Below, piece after piece: positions 45,496 through 57,239 of a DNA stretch of 64,000 bases. The DNA is taken from assembly GCF_030272615.1 (NCBI RefSeq), contig NC_081414.1, positions 824,367,396 through 824,431,395 on the forward strand, given 5' to 3'. The position numbers and the translations under genes were made by a program. How positions within the stretch are numbered: the stretch's first letter is position 1; every line of letters starts with the position of its first letter. The notes beneath the pieces are model-generated. The model worked only from the letters and a program-made list of their open reading frames with translations, ran no database searches and was not told the DNA's origin. Source of the stretch: Cryptomeria japonica. Lineage: Eukaryota > Streptophyta > Pinopsida > Cupressales > Cupressaceae.

Positions 45496-46400
45496 GCAAA
45501 TATGTTGTGCAAAGAAGATTTGACATTGCTAATGATGGATGTGGTGCTCCCTGTAATGATCAAATCATCAACATAGAGCACAAGTATCAAGTGTGAGTAA
45601 TCCTATTGCAAAATGTAGACATTCGGATCAAAATGAGACCTAGTGAATCCTGCGGAAAGAAGAAAGGAATCCATCTTGGCGTACCAAGCCCTGGGTGCCT
45701 ACTTAAGGCCATAGAGAGATTTCCTTAGTTTGTTAACCAAGGAATAATCCTGGATGAAACCCTATGGCTGCTCCATATAAATCTCCTCATCAAGATCCCC
45801 ATGAAGAAAATCACTCTTCACACCCATCTGATGTACAACCCAACCATGAGCTATGGCAATAGCAAGTGTCAAGCGAATGGAGTTCATATTGGCTACAGGT
45901 GCAAAGGTCTCATTATAGTCAACACCTGGAACCTAAGAGAAACCTTTCGCAACAAGCCAAGCCTTATACTTATCCACACTACCATCCGCTGCAAATTTGG
46001 TCTGATAGATCCACTTACATCGGGCCATATTTCTCCCCTTAGGGAGAGGGACTAACTCCCATGTGTTGTTCCTCATCAAGGAACTATACTCTTCCTCCAT
46101 ATCTTGGTCCCACTCAGGAACCCTTGAAGCTTCCTGAAATGCCTGTGGATCGGAAGTGGTAGCAATGTATGCATGTGGAAGGTCCTGATGTTGTGATCAA
46201 GTCCTCTATGTATTTGAAGGATCCCTAACAAGAGAACCCGTTGACTCAAGTGTCTGTCGAGCCCAACGAGGTCTAGGTGGAGGTGGAGAACGAGGCTCCT
46301 CAACTACAAGTGGACCCTGTGGAGGTGTAACCCTGTGATTCGGAGTTGATGGAGTCTCATCATCAGAATCACTTGCATCACTATCCACAAAGGAGGAAGG
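45496..46400 (-). pseudogene. Copia reverse transcriptase
   Basis: Minus-strand reading from about 46075 (MRNNTWELVPLPKGRNMARC): KWIYQTKFAADGSVDKYKAW, then VDYNETFAPVANMNSIRLTL, FLHGDLDEEIYMEQP, KLRKSLYGLK and the active site VLYVDDLIITGS (YVDD at 45564-45575). Four TAG stops in one frame (45933-45935, 45762-45764, 45699-45701, 45603-45605) interrupt it. Three sit exactly at a conserved or usual Gln, including the GLKQAPRAW motif. The upstream part (46206-46400) is an acidic/Pro-rich linker from the integrase. Confidence 0.9.
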
Positions 46401-46418
46401 TGGAGGAGGTAGAGAGGC

Positions 46419-47660
46419 TCAGCTAGGAGAGCTTTCCTCAAAATGAACACTCATCTTAATGAACACCTCATGTATCTCAGGATCAATCAATTGATATGCC
46501 TTAACACCCTCAGGATATCCAATAAAAAGACAAGGCCTACTCTGAGGTTCCAATGACTTGCGTTTTTGCGGAGGAATGTGAGCCCATGCTGGACACCCAA
46601 AGACTCTGAAATGTCTCACAATCGGTTTCCTACCAGCCCAACCCTCAAAAGGAGTAATACATGTCAAAAATTTGTGAGGAACCCAATTTTGGATGTGTGT
46701 GGCACAACTGATAGCCTCTACCCAAAAGGCAGGATCAAGAGAATGTGCATGTATCATATAGCTAGCCATTTCTTTGAGAGTTCCATTCTTGCACTCTGCA
46801 ACTCCATTCTGCTGTGGAGTGTAAGCAACAAAATGTTGAAGATCAATCCCCTCAAATGTACAAAAATCCTCAAGTCTTTTCTTCACATATTCCCTTCCAT
46901 TATCTGTGCAAAGAATCTTGACCACTTTCCCAGATTGCTCCTCCACATGAGCCTTGAAGTCTAGAACTCTGTCAAATAATTCACTCTTATGAACAAGAAA
47001 ATAGACCCAAGTAAAGCGGGAGAAGTCATAAATGAAGGTGAGGACATAGCAAGCCTTACTAAATGAAGGTGATGTAAATGGACCTGCTACATCGTTGTGA
47101 ACAAGTTGAAGAACTTCCAAAGCTCTCCAAGCTTTCCCCTTATCAAACTTCTCCTCGGGATGCTTGCCCATGGAACATCCTGAACATACATCTTCTGAAA
47201 AACTGATTCGAGGTAGACCTGTGACCATGTCTTTAGTGCTTAACTTCTGAAGATAGAGGTAGTTGAGGTGACCAAACCGCTCATGCCATAGCTTACTTTC
47301 AGAATTTAAATGAGTAAGCAAGTCCCTAGAAGGAGAACTTGGCACAAAGTGGGAGAATGAATAAAGCCTTGAGTTGTCATTGACTTGTCCCACTGCTACC
47401 AAGGCATCATTATCAAGTTCCATTACCACAACTGAATCAGGTGTAAACTCAACCTTTTTCCCATTCCCATAGTGAGTGATTTGGTAGATAGAGAGAAGAT
47501 TGGTAGACAAGTCAGGAACATAAAGAATATTCTCAAATATTCCATCATCCATGTCAACTGAACCTTTCCCTTCAACCTCAACTTGTGTATCATCTCCTAT
47601 GTAAATGTGAGGTACCTTTGATGGCTCCAATGAAGAAAACTGCTCCTTTGTAGAACCCAT
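46419..47660 (-). pseudogene. Copia protease end, GAG-pre-integrase and integrase
   Basis: 413 open residues. It starts just after the protease DSGA-type site (ILYSGASYHMGST spans the start, with Asp changed to Tyr), then GKGSVDMDDGIFENILYVPD and LSTNLLSIYQI. GAG-pre-integrase: LWHERFGHLNYLYLQKLS...CSGCSMGKHPEEKF. The integrase has LVHNDVAGPFTSPSFSKACY, FIYDFSRFTWVYFL, ILCTDNGREYV, YTPQQNGVAECKNGTLKEMA (Glu retained) and FLIGYPEG-type FIGYPEGVKAYQL. It ends in a TGA at 46419. It is the best-preserved gene of this copy. Confidence 0.92.
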
Positions 47661-47886
47661 GTGATAAGAGGCACCCGAGTAAAGTATCCACTGCTATGAA
47701 GAACCTGTTGTAGCCACAAATGCTTTCCCTTTTCCCTTAGACTGTGAGGAAGAGGAAGGAGTTGAATCCTTCTTGTTGTAGGTGGATGGCAAGTTGATGT
47801 TAGTTGAGGAAAGAGCCATGCAATTCTTAGTGAGCCATTCTAACTAAGCATTAGGATCAACCTTAGGATTAGGTGGTGTTGCTATT

Positions 47887-49545
47887 TGTGTAGGGGAAAA
47901 AGCGAGACTAGGACAATGTACCCTAATCCTAACTTTTGACACACATTGCGGAATACGAAAGAGCCTAGAGATATCGCACGGTTGGCTACTTCTTTTGGTG
48001 AAAGAGAGAGCCACGGGATATCTATTAGGATTTCTATTCCCTTGTTGAAATTGTAAAATCAAGTAATGCAAGTTCAAACCCTAATCCCAAAATGCAAGTA
48101 TGAACTAATAACAAGATTGCAGAATTGAGACTAAACAATGAACAGTTGTAAATGTAAGGATAAAATAAGAATGCAGTTATGTACCTGGAGTCGAAATCAG
48201 ACTGAAGATGTTCGGGACGGGGGCACGGGCGCCACTGTCCTGAAAACTGCACCGGAAACCACTGTTTTGCACCCTGAAACACTGTCTGGAAACTGTCGGA
48301 AAGCTGTCTGTCCAGAGGACCAGGGCGCCCAGCGCCTCTGTCCCAGGGACCAGGGCGCCCAGCGCCCCTGTCCTAGTAGGACCAGGGTGCCCAGCGCTCC
48401 TGTCCCAGTCTTCTGAGCTGCAATTGCACACAGAGTTCTGTCTCAGTCTCCTCTTTTCGGATCTGTGTCCTGCGGCGTCGTCCGAATCCCGAAACCTGCA
48501 ATAATATCTGAAAAGGGGAAAGGGCGGCTATATAGGGTTTTGCCTTAGTCAAACCCCCGCTTTGGTGATTTCCACCTCCACGAATAGCCAAGTTGTTTTG
48601 TAAAATGTATTGTGTGTGCAGACCTAGTGTGTGTGCAAGGTCCAAAATGCAAGAAAGCAAACTAGAGCAACCTAGAAAGTAAACCCTAATTGCTTGTAAA
48701 TGATAATGCAAATGCTCTAAATCAAGATGCAATGTGATCTAAAGCATGAATAAATGATATATCAAAGCTTATGTAAGGACATGAAAACAATATGAAATCA
48801 TACCCAACCCTCAAGGGAGGAGTACAAGCCAATCTTCAGTCGGTAATCTCCTATTGTTCTTCAATGTCTTCCAAGCCCTAATTGGATGAATGAATGAATT
48901 TGATAGATGCTTGATAGAATGATGTTGAGTATTGTTGAAGTCTTCAAAGATCTGCTCTGTCACTACATATGAAGTTCCTGGAAACAAAAATCCCCTCCCT
49001 TCCAATGAGGAAAGAGAGCTTTTATGTATGAAACCCTAGGTCGTAAATTCGTATTTTGGCCAACCTAGAGATTGAATATCCTGCCAATTTCTTGGGGTTA
49101 AGCTTTATTTTATGATTGGATCGTGCTCCCAAAATTTCGGGAAAAATGTCCGGGACCATGTTGCATGGGCGCCATGGTCCCGACAACTTTTCACCAAATT
49201 TTCAGGGCCGTCGGATATGATGATTTTAGAGAGAATCCTGAAGTTACAGGTGATTTCAAGATGTTTAGACCCCGAAACCAAGCCCCCAAGTTCGAAATAG
49301 GACTTAATTAGGGTTTTTGATTAAGTGATGTATTGGAGGAATAAAATGCGAAGGGTGCGCTTTAGTGAAAGGGCCCTACTTTATGATGTAGAGAATGATG
49401 AAATAAGACTTTAGACCTAATTAATTTGATTAATTAAGTGCTTAAGGAGAAATGCAATGCAAAATGCAAAATGCGCTAAGGTGGGTGCTAAACTAGGTGT
49501 GAAATTGTACCACCCTAGCGAGTGCGTACAATTTACGACGCTACA
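47887..49545 (-). mobile_element. Solo LTR, family L (first copy)
   Basis: 1659 bp, TGTGTAGGGGAAAAAG...GACGCTACA, flanked by the target duplication CTATT (47882-47886, 49546-49550). It is homologous along its length to 59110-60825, with the same block order: GGAATACGAAAGAGCCTAGA, a GC-rich minisatellite, AAACCCCCGCTTTGGTGATT, and GTACCACCCTAGCGAGTGCG at the end. No internal region. Orientation follows the related LTR at the right edge, which has its polypurine tract on the right. Confidence 0.9.
48317..48407. repeat. GC-rich dyad minisatellite in solo LTR (three units)
   Basis: Three units of about 30 bp around GGACCAGGGCGCCCAGCGCC. Each is nearly its own reverse complement (GGACCAGGGCGC / GCGCCCCTGTCC). 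It is the most GC-rich part of an otherwise AT-rich LTR. Confidence 0.8.
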
Positions 49546-49726
49546 CTATTGTTCCATCTATGTAATGCGTGAGTCTTTTTTCCATTAATTTGCTCCATGT
49601 TTTAATTTTCCAAGATGCATAATTATGTGGAGTTAAAGGTGGAAATTTATGAGGACTCGTAGAAACAAAAATGAAAGAGCATAAGGAAAGAGACACACAA
49701 TCACACAAGATACCCCCCAAATTCAA

Positions 49727-51150
49727 TCAAAGAACCCCCCCCCCCTCCCCCAAATGATGATTTGGCACTTTATACTTAGTGCGTGTATAATGGGCCACTT
49801 GAAAAAATGGAAAAGTGGACTACTAATTTCAACTTTAAAATTGCCTCAATGAGGCCAAAGGAGACTCAAATTGATAATGCAAGACATCTAAACTAAGATC
49901 CAAGCAAATTACAAGTACCAAGTAGGCCAAAGAAGACCAATATCTGAAAGTACAATATCCACTCAAAATCTCTAAAAATTGATAATATATTATGAAAGTA
50001 GATGAAAAAATATGCACTTTCAAAAAAAATGGCACCTAAAAAGGAGGTCGTATGAGCCCAAACGAAGCCTTTGAAGTTGCAAAATTGAGGATTGCACAAG
50101 TACAACTGAGAGAATCTAAAATTTTTGAAAAACCTGTGCACCAAAATCAGAAAATAACCACACCACTGCGGAGAGCACAAAAATTTAGCCCAAATCAAAA
50201 AAAAAATTGCACCCAAAAAGGAGCAAAAGTCAGCAAGTTATGAGTCTCCAAAGTTGGCCCAAAAAACCAAACTACTCAACAAAGAGGGGTCTAAAATTTT
50301 CAAAAAGATGCTGATGCAGGCTGACAGTAAAGCATTGTGTTAAATTTGGCAGCCTTATGACCGTCAAAATGGTCGTCGTACCCCCTGGTTGACCATACGG
50401 ACAAGGTTGACTGGGCGGATGACATGTCAAAGGGTTTTCCATGGGCCAGTGGCCTCCTGCCATGTGGCGGGCGTGGATTCACCGAGGGAAGTGCTGACAG
50501 GGCCCAATGGTTGGTTGGTGACTTGTGAGGTTCCCAGAGCTGGTGGTTGAAGCCGGAGCCAAAGGCCGGTGGGTGGGCCCAGTTACCGGCAGGAGGCGGC
50601 TGTTGTCGCCCAAGCATGCTCTACCAGGGCTGGAAGGTGGAGATGAGGCAGAGCTGCGCGGTGGTTGGGAGACCGAGGAGCAGCGCGGTGGCCGAAAAGT
50701 GCAGTGGAGACTGGAGCGCGAGAGGCAGCTGCATGGAGAGCACGTCGGTAGTGGATGGCGAGGGTCACGGGGGGGGGTCTGCAGACCCCCCAAAAAAAAA
50801 AATTATTTATTTATTTATTTTTACCAAAAAAAACTTTCCCCCTTTTTAATAAAATCTGAAATTTTTCTTCTGTGAAAGAAATTTTTTTTTTTCAGAACTT
50901 TGTTTTTTTATTAAAAAAACCTGAAAAATCCGTACTATACCACCCAAATTGGGCAAAAATTTTCTCCACACCCAAAATTTGACTTTCGCCAAAATAGGTC
51001 AATTTTATACTCAATTTTTATGGAAATGGCCTTTCAGATGCAATGGTGAGGTCGAAAACGCTCTAGGATACCTCCAAAACATGCAGTACCTCAAATCTGA
51101 AAATTGAAGCCTTCAAACATGTCTCCCAAAACCAATCAATGAAGCCCCAA
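49727..51150. other. Leader of second copia element with a GC-rich island
   Basis: 1.4 kb between PBS and gag. 50330-50790 is strongly GC-rich, unlike its surroundings, and is open in several frames on both strands (for example 50525-50875 on plus). I see no domain in any of them. It ends with a 20-nt perfect palindrome at 50772-50791 (GGGGGGTCTGCAGACCCCCC), followed by an A-rich run. It could be a captured host fragment or a structured leader. Confidence 0.55.
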
Positions 51151-51164
51151 TGGCTCTGATACCA
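51151..51164 (-). promoter_or_regulatory. PBS of second copia element (initiator-Met tRNA)
   Basis: Minus-strand TGGTATCAGAGCCA starts directly at the LTR edge (51165): a perfect initiator-methionine tRNA type PBS. Confidence 0.92.
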
Positions 51165-51614
51165 TGTGAGATTTTGCCAAGACCAAGGGCACAATGAAAA
51201 TCACAAAAGAGAGACAAAATTATGACAAGAACAAATTGTATTCTCATCAATATGCAAATGATCAATTGGATTAACCAATACAATGAATATGGTCTTGCTT
51301 ATATAGGCAAGGCCATATGGATATGTGAGCACACAATCATGACATGTGGCTCAATGAGAAACAAGGGTATGTAAGAAAAAGTAGGGGCAGGTAGGAGAAA
51401 TAATATAATATTCCACAACAGGTGGATGACCCACCGAATGTGGAGTGTAACAACAAGATAAGACCACAAAAGTTGGAATTTCTCCTACAAACTACATCCC
51501 TATGTGCACACTTCCCTAAGTGTCTCATATCCAAACTACGATGAGATGCATTGTCCTAAGTTAACTTAAGTAAAGTGTAATAATATCTATGATGAATAAT
51601 TATTTACACTAACA
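51165..51614 (-). repeat. 5' LTR of second copia element
   Basis: 450 bp, TGTGAGATTTTGCC...ACACTAACA, followed by the target copy ATTAG. Confidence 0.92.
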
Positions 51615-53400
51615 ATTAGAACCCCTTCATATAAAAGAAAAACCAAATTATCATGGTCTTGGCTACATATCTCACACTCAAGACATCGATATCCCTGCAA
51701 AATCCCACATCCATCCATCCTAGTCAAAACATGTGCATTTCCCATCCTCTAATTCCATTTTGGGTCCTCATATCCCAAAACCAAAGCCTTTATCCCTTTC
51801 ATCCATACTAGGTCCTTATATCCCTCCATCCACTATCCATGTCACTCCTATCTCATAATCTAGTTACCCTATTGTGAATCAAGATTATCAAAGGCACACA
51901 TCCTTGAGAACCTTCCCATCATGTACCTATATCAACCCATACAAAATCCTTTCATATCATTCATATCCATCCATGTGTCCCTTTCCCCCTAGAAGCAATG
52001 GATGTCAAGCATAAAATCCAAAAGTCTACATACATCCAAAGATCAACAAACCCATTTTTAAAAAATGTAAAATCAAAGAAAAATTTGATCCAAAAGAAAA
52101 AAGAGCAATCCAAAAGGCTACAAAGTCGCATTAAGAAAAAAGAAAAATTGAAAACTATGTAGATTCCTAAGTCACTCAAAGAAGCAACAAATTCCAAATA
52201 ACCACAAAGGAAAGAGAAATAAAAAAAACATGTGGATTCCCAAGTTGCTAATAGAAATGTTGCATCCTAAAGAAATTCAAAATTGGTATCCAAACTTGCT
52301 ATTCACAAGGCTTCCTTCATTCCTCAATCTAAACATCTCTCACCTTTCAAGTCAAATTTGGGTCTTTATGTCCCAAAATCCACTATTTCAAATCCTCCAT
52401 CATCCCCTTCATCCACTTTGGTTCCTTATGTCCCAAAATCTACATCTACTCCATCAAAAAATAAAAATTCAAAATCCACTTGTCCTCCATCACTCCACCA
52501 CCCCTCAAGGTGCATACCAACATTGATATTGAAAACATTTCTATCCAACCAAACACAAATATTTCAACATTCTATCCATTATCCAACACCTATTTTTCAT
52601 CATTCCCATCTAATCATTTGCATTAATCTTTTCGCCATTCCATCATATCATCTATTTCATCTCCCTTTACCATCATCTTGTCAATGTCTTTGAGAATACC
52701 TTCAATAACCATGGTCCATTATAGAAAATATTTCAATGGTACCATCAAAAAAATGAAATGTTTGATTTCTGTAGTCATATCCTATCATTCATTCATTGTC
52801 TTTCAAAAAGTCAAAAATATAAAATAAAAATAAAAATAAAAGGAAAAACAGTTGTCACCTTGATGAAAACCTAGCAAACAAGTGCCTTGTGTGACACAAA
52901 AAAAGGTAAATATAAATAATTCATCCATTGGTGAAATCCATTTCTTGTGGAACTTTGGGCAAGTACCATGATGAAAACCTAGCAAATAGGCATCATGTGT
53001 AATCCATCATTCTTTTGAACTCTACACTTGGGGGCAAGTTTCATCCATTTTATCCTACCTGTCACATCTCTCATTATCCATCATCCCCCGCTATCCATTT
53101 CCCTATCTATATCCATCTTCCTTTTCCACCTTTGAAGGCTAAGGATCTCCGTATACATCATGCATCCTATCTGCTTCACCTTATCCACACCCTTCAGTCT
53201 GTATCTTGTATCTTATCCATTTCTTACTTCCATCACCCATTATCACCCTTGATATTTCTTATCATACCCATATTCTATATCCATCCTATCCAAATCAAAC
53301 CTCTAATCTTGATCGAAACTAAAGACATAAAATGCAAAACATGTTTTTGAAAACCTCGTAACATGTCCATTCTTGTGGACATGTCATTCAATGCACCAAG
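51615..53400 (+). pseudogene. Degenerate retroelement polyprotein, continuation after copia insertion
   Basis: Directly after the target duplication the plus strand continues the frame interrupted at 43892: LEPLHIKEKPNYHGLGY, completing a G-patch-like motif (GKGLG...QGI.EP...GLGY). Then follows a long lysine- and Pro/Ser-rich low-complexity stretch (52030-52690) without recognisable domains. TTGGGGGCAAG-type words at 53028 and 53661 resemble polypurine-like ends seen in large plant gypsy elements, but no LTR was delimited. Confidence 0.45.
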
Positions 53401-53401
53401 C

Positions 53402-53555
53402 CATCACATTACATTGTCATATCAATTTCTTTGCTTGGATAGACATGTTGTCCCATCATGAGATAGTCCTTGAAAACCCATCACCTTACATTGTCATACC
53501 AATTCATTAGCTTGGATACACATGTTGTCCCATCATGAGATAGTCCTTGGAAACC
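53402..53555. repeat. 77-bp direct repeat, two copies
   Basis: Units 53402-53478 and 53479-53555 both run CATCAC(A/C)TTACATTGTCAT to TAGTCCTTG(A/G)AAACC with few differences. Confidence 0.9.
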
Positions 53556-54104
53556 AAATCAAGTCTGATTCCATAATAAGCTACCTTCATCCTTCACATA
53601 TCCATTTCCATCCCACCAGTTCATTCATTCATTCACATTGTTTTATGCCTTGCTAGACATTGGGGGCAAGTAAATACATCTTGTTTGACAATAAATCCTA
53701 ACATGTGTGTTTTAACTCAATCAATAAACCATTATTTTTCAAAAAATTCAAAGACATCAGAAAGTTCCTCGCAAAAAAAAAGTCATAAAAAAAGTCATAA
53801 AAAAAGTCCTAAAAAATCCAAAAATGTCATAAAAAGTCTTGAAATAAGACAAAAAAAATCAAATAACCCTCAAAAACCCTAAAAATAAAAAAAATTAAAA
53901 ACATAAAAACAATCCATTATTTACAACCCATAATAAACTATCCCTTTACAATGACAAACATTTGAGTAGACACAAGCGCAAAATAGGAAAAACACTGAGC
54001 TTAACAAATTATGGATCAACAAACAAACTACCGAGCTAGCCTACAACCTAACCAATCAACTGCCTATCAGTTTTCAACATCCTTATCAAACAATGCGACT
54101 TTAT
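53556..54104. other. Gene-free stretch
   Basis: Includes a lysine-coding A-rich low-complexity run at 53770-53910 (AAAAAGTCATAAA-type repeats). Nothing supported. Confidence 0.5.
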
Positions 54105-54240
54105 TGATACATCATTCCTAAAACATGCACCCTATCAAATATCATGTCCTAATGGATACATCATTCCTAAAATGAGCACCCTATTAGATATCATGTCCTA
54201 ATGGATACATCTTTTCCTACAATGGGCATACTATCAAACA
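54105..54240. repeat. 49-bp tandem repeat, nearly three copies
   Basis: Units start at 54105, 54154 and 54203, containing GATACATCATTCCTAAAA and ATATCATGTCCTAATG. Confidence 0.85.
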
Positions 54241-55206
54241 ATTATCATATCAAGAAACACTTATCTTTGGCAAGAATATCTAAATGGTTTTTGACTCATT
54301 TGGTCTAGTGAGTCTTATTTTTTCATGTGATATATCTTTAAGTTGTGTTCATATGCTATTCTAGGATATCTACAAGTGATTAGAGGAGCGAAGATGGGGC
54401 ACATTTTTTATCATTTGATTTTTATTTGTAGATTGTCTTGATAATATTGCTAGTGTAACTAGGATCCTTGTGTCTGATTGGGGTTCCATTTGGCATAATC
54501 AAAACATCATATGCAAGTTAAATGGTCATCTAACACTTTCTTGCATTAAGATTAACATGTTTTGTGGTTACCACTTCACATACTCTAATAGGGATCTATT
54601 ATCACTAGTATTGAATCAGGGCATGCCTTGTCTGCAAAGTGTTTGTTAATGCAAAGGGATATTCCTCATCATGGTCTTTCCATACCTTAGTGCAATACAT
54701 CCAATTTCCACATAATAAGGCTCTATGATAAAATTATTGTATAGTAGTGAAAGCACAATAAAATCTCAAGACTATTTTATCAACCGATCAATCAATCAAT
54801 CTCATGCTATCTATTCTATCTGATCAATCACACTTATCTAACATCTGATATCGATCAACCCTCGTCTATCATCAATTAATATTCTTCACTTCTTACTAAC
54901 AACTATTTTCTTTCATCGTATTTCATTTTCCATCTAACATTCTACTTCCCTTGAGAGATCATGCATGACTTTAATGCACAAACAATCTCTCGAGAGGGCA
55001 TATTACCTCCATCCCTTGCCATGCTAGGGAAAAAATTTAATAATTTTTCCTTGAAACAATGCTCAAAGTCACATTCTCTCAAAGAGGGGAAAAATGTAGA
55101 CACATAAAATTGTCTTGATTCCAATCACATGAGCAATCAACTCTCAATGAAATTATCTCAACAATCCTCAACCATTTATCTTTCTATTGAACTTTTAATC
55201 TAAACA
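54241..55206. other. Gene-free stretch
   Basis: AT-rich sequence without coding support, element ends or repeats that I could recognise. Confidence 0.5.
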
Positions 55207-56715
55207 TGTTAAACTCATGACTAAGAGGGAAGAGGGGGGGGTGTGAATCAGTCTAGAACTCTTATAAACTAATCTAATTGATATTAAATAATATTTTACA
55301 ACAACACTAAAAACATCAACCATCAACATATGAACACCACATTTACGTGGAAAACCCAATCAAGGAAAAACCACATTGAGAATCATACTCACAATATAAG
55401 TAGAATTGATAACAATATTTTAGGATTACTGCCAAGGAGAAACATGCACCTGATGGACTTGCAAGACTAACGTGCACTACCTTAGGGCAAGATACATGGA
55501 CTTGCACAACTGAGGCACACTACTTCAAATCAAGATACAAAAGGGGTTGCCAAGAGACCTACTATCTTTTGATAATAGAAAGAATAACAGAATTGATATG
55601 GGAAGAATCTCCTAATCATGAAATTATCCTCAATCATCTATGTCAAGAAACCAACATCATGGAAAACATATATGTCATAAACCACTGTCAACATTGAAAT
55701 ATTATTATTAGAGATCTTCACAAATTGACTTTCGCATATCTGCAACACAAAATATTCTTGCATATCATTCACATTCACTTCACATCAATCCCCACTCTAT
55801 TCCATGCTCTATCACACACTATCACATTCATGACGCATACATATGGACACCTTAAATACAAGTTAGATCATCGAAAAACCTAATTGAGGGTTAGCCAAAG
55901 ATAGAATAATCATTATTACATGAAATAAGCCACACAAACCAAAAATATTCAATGTGATCCACTCAAGAAGAAAAAGGGGAGCCAAAATTATCACAAAACA
56001 TCCTTCCAAGTTGAATCTAATGAATCACACATGCTAACACATTCTCCAAAGTCAGCACTAAACATAACATGTAGAAAAATAATAAGGCTCATCAACCAAT
56101 TGACCAAAGAACATCATATAATGTACTAAAAAAAATCTTCACATGCCACAGCAAGACCTATAACAACCATTTGAAATAGCTCGCAAAACATATCCAGACC
56201 AAAAAGTATGATCCAAACAAGATAATCCAATCAGCTGCACAAAAAATTGAGCATACCAAGCATAATCCAACACAACTGACTTCCAAAATAGAAACACCAC
56301 CATAGAAATGAATTGAACCACTGCACTAACCAAATCACAACAAAAGATTCCACATATCTAGAGGCCACTAAAGACTTTCTAGACTAGTTTGAAAGATTCG
56401 CTCACTATCAAAACACATCAACAATAAACTCATACCATCCATGAACCAAACAACATGATGATATGACATATTTAGAACCTTAAAATGTAACCTTTCACCA
56501 TCTAGAGGTAAGCAAAGCATTCCACCACTGGAGCATTGAGTACTCTTTCCTGCATATCAAACTTGTCACATACTTCATAAAATCAATAGCAACACCAGTT
56601 AGAGAAACCTACAACAATACACAACCATATTCAGACCAAGCTCTATTTGGAAGACCAAGTTTGACATCAATGACAATACAGCTCATATATCAATAGACAA
56701 CTCAAATTTCCAGCA
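55207..56715. mobile_element. Copia-type LTR-like sequence, probable solo or fragment
   Basis: Begins near TGTTAAACTCATGACTAAGAG with a G8 run, followed by GTGAATCAGTCTAGAACTC. Then comes the LTR-typical block ACGTGGAAAACCCAATCAAGG / AAAAACCACATTGAG (55343-55380). It ends near TTGACATCAATGACAATACA...CCAGCA. Block order and the ending resemble the copia LTR at 6969-8324. The exact borders are uncertain and no target duplication was found. Confidence 0.5.
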
Positions 56716-57239
56716 AAATCATTGGCACGAGGGCTTCACCTAGTGAACCTGGGTTATAGCATGTGCATTCATGGCATACTAAAGAATCCCCGTATTTTCA
56801 AAAAATATTTCCCTAAGCTCCTCTTTTGTCACCCCCTCCCTATACACAACCCGAATTAAAAGCCCCTTATTTTCACCAATAATGTATTTTTTCATAGCTG
56901 GAATTTAAAACCCCCCTATTTTCACCGATAGGAAATATATTGAGCCCTCATTTTTGTGATATTAAACCCCTTGATATGAATGCACATGATATAATATTGG
57001 CTAGCTAGTGAAGCCCTTGTGATCATCGATTTAAATCCTTGAAGTGTATAAAAGAAACCTCAATCTCCTATCATCGGCAACCACTATCTTTCAATTCTTG
57101 TGCTACCATGAAAGATGTTATGATTCTACGAACCACTATCATCTACAACATGAGGAGAAGAGCAATGGAGGCACTTGCATGAGTTCAACATTTTGGTTTT
57201 CATATGATCTATTGATCTCTTGTTTTTGTTGAATTTGGT
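56716..57239. other. Unassigned stretch
   Basis: Contains short repeats of the type CCCC(T)TATTTTCACCAATA (56860-56960). No gene supported. Confidence 0.45.

Larger units (their letters stand above)
47661..49726 (-). pseudogene. Copia gag, disrupted by a solo LTR
   Basis: The N-terminus is 49726-49546: HKFPPLTPHNYASWKIKTWS and KLMEKRLTHYIDGTIV, the NYxxWK opening of copia gag. The solo LTR 47887-49545 follows. Gag resumes at 47886 with TPPNPKVDPNA and, after a stop, LEWLTKNCMALSST, then runs via a serine-rich segment (STPSSSSQSKGKGKAF) to the protease. Most of the gag core and the zinc knuckle are missing, so a deletion accompanied or preceded the insertion. Confidence 0.82.
43893..51614 (-). 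mobile_element. Complete Ty1/copia retrotransposon with a nested solo LTR
   Basis: LTRs 43893-44342 and 51165-51614 are both exactly 450 bp (TGTGAGATTTT...AACA). The target duplication ATTAG is at 43888-43892 and 51615-51619. Minus-strand PBS and polypurine tract are in place. Gag, protease, integrase, RT and RNase H run right to left; all are broken. A solo LTR of another family sits in gag (47887-49545). The insertion target was the coding remnant of an older element, which continues across the TSD. Confidence 0.94.

Noticed and set aside
48177-48431. Proteins with repeats such as QGAQR or GALGALVPG in the solo LTR
   Set aside because: They are translations of the GC-rich minisatellite; family members differ in unit number and frame.
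50525-50875. A 116-codon host gene in the GC-rich island
   Set aside because: Equally long frames exist on both strands, no domain or codon pattern is visible, and the stretch is in the leader of a copia element.
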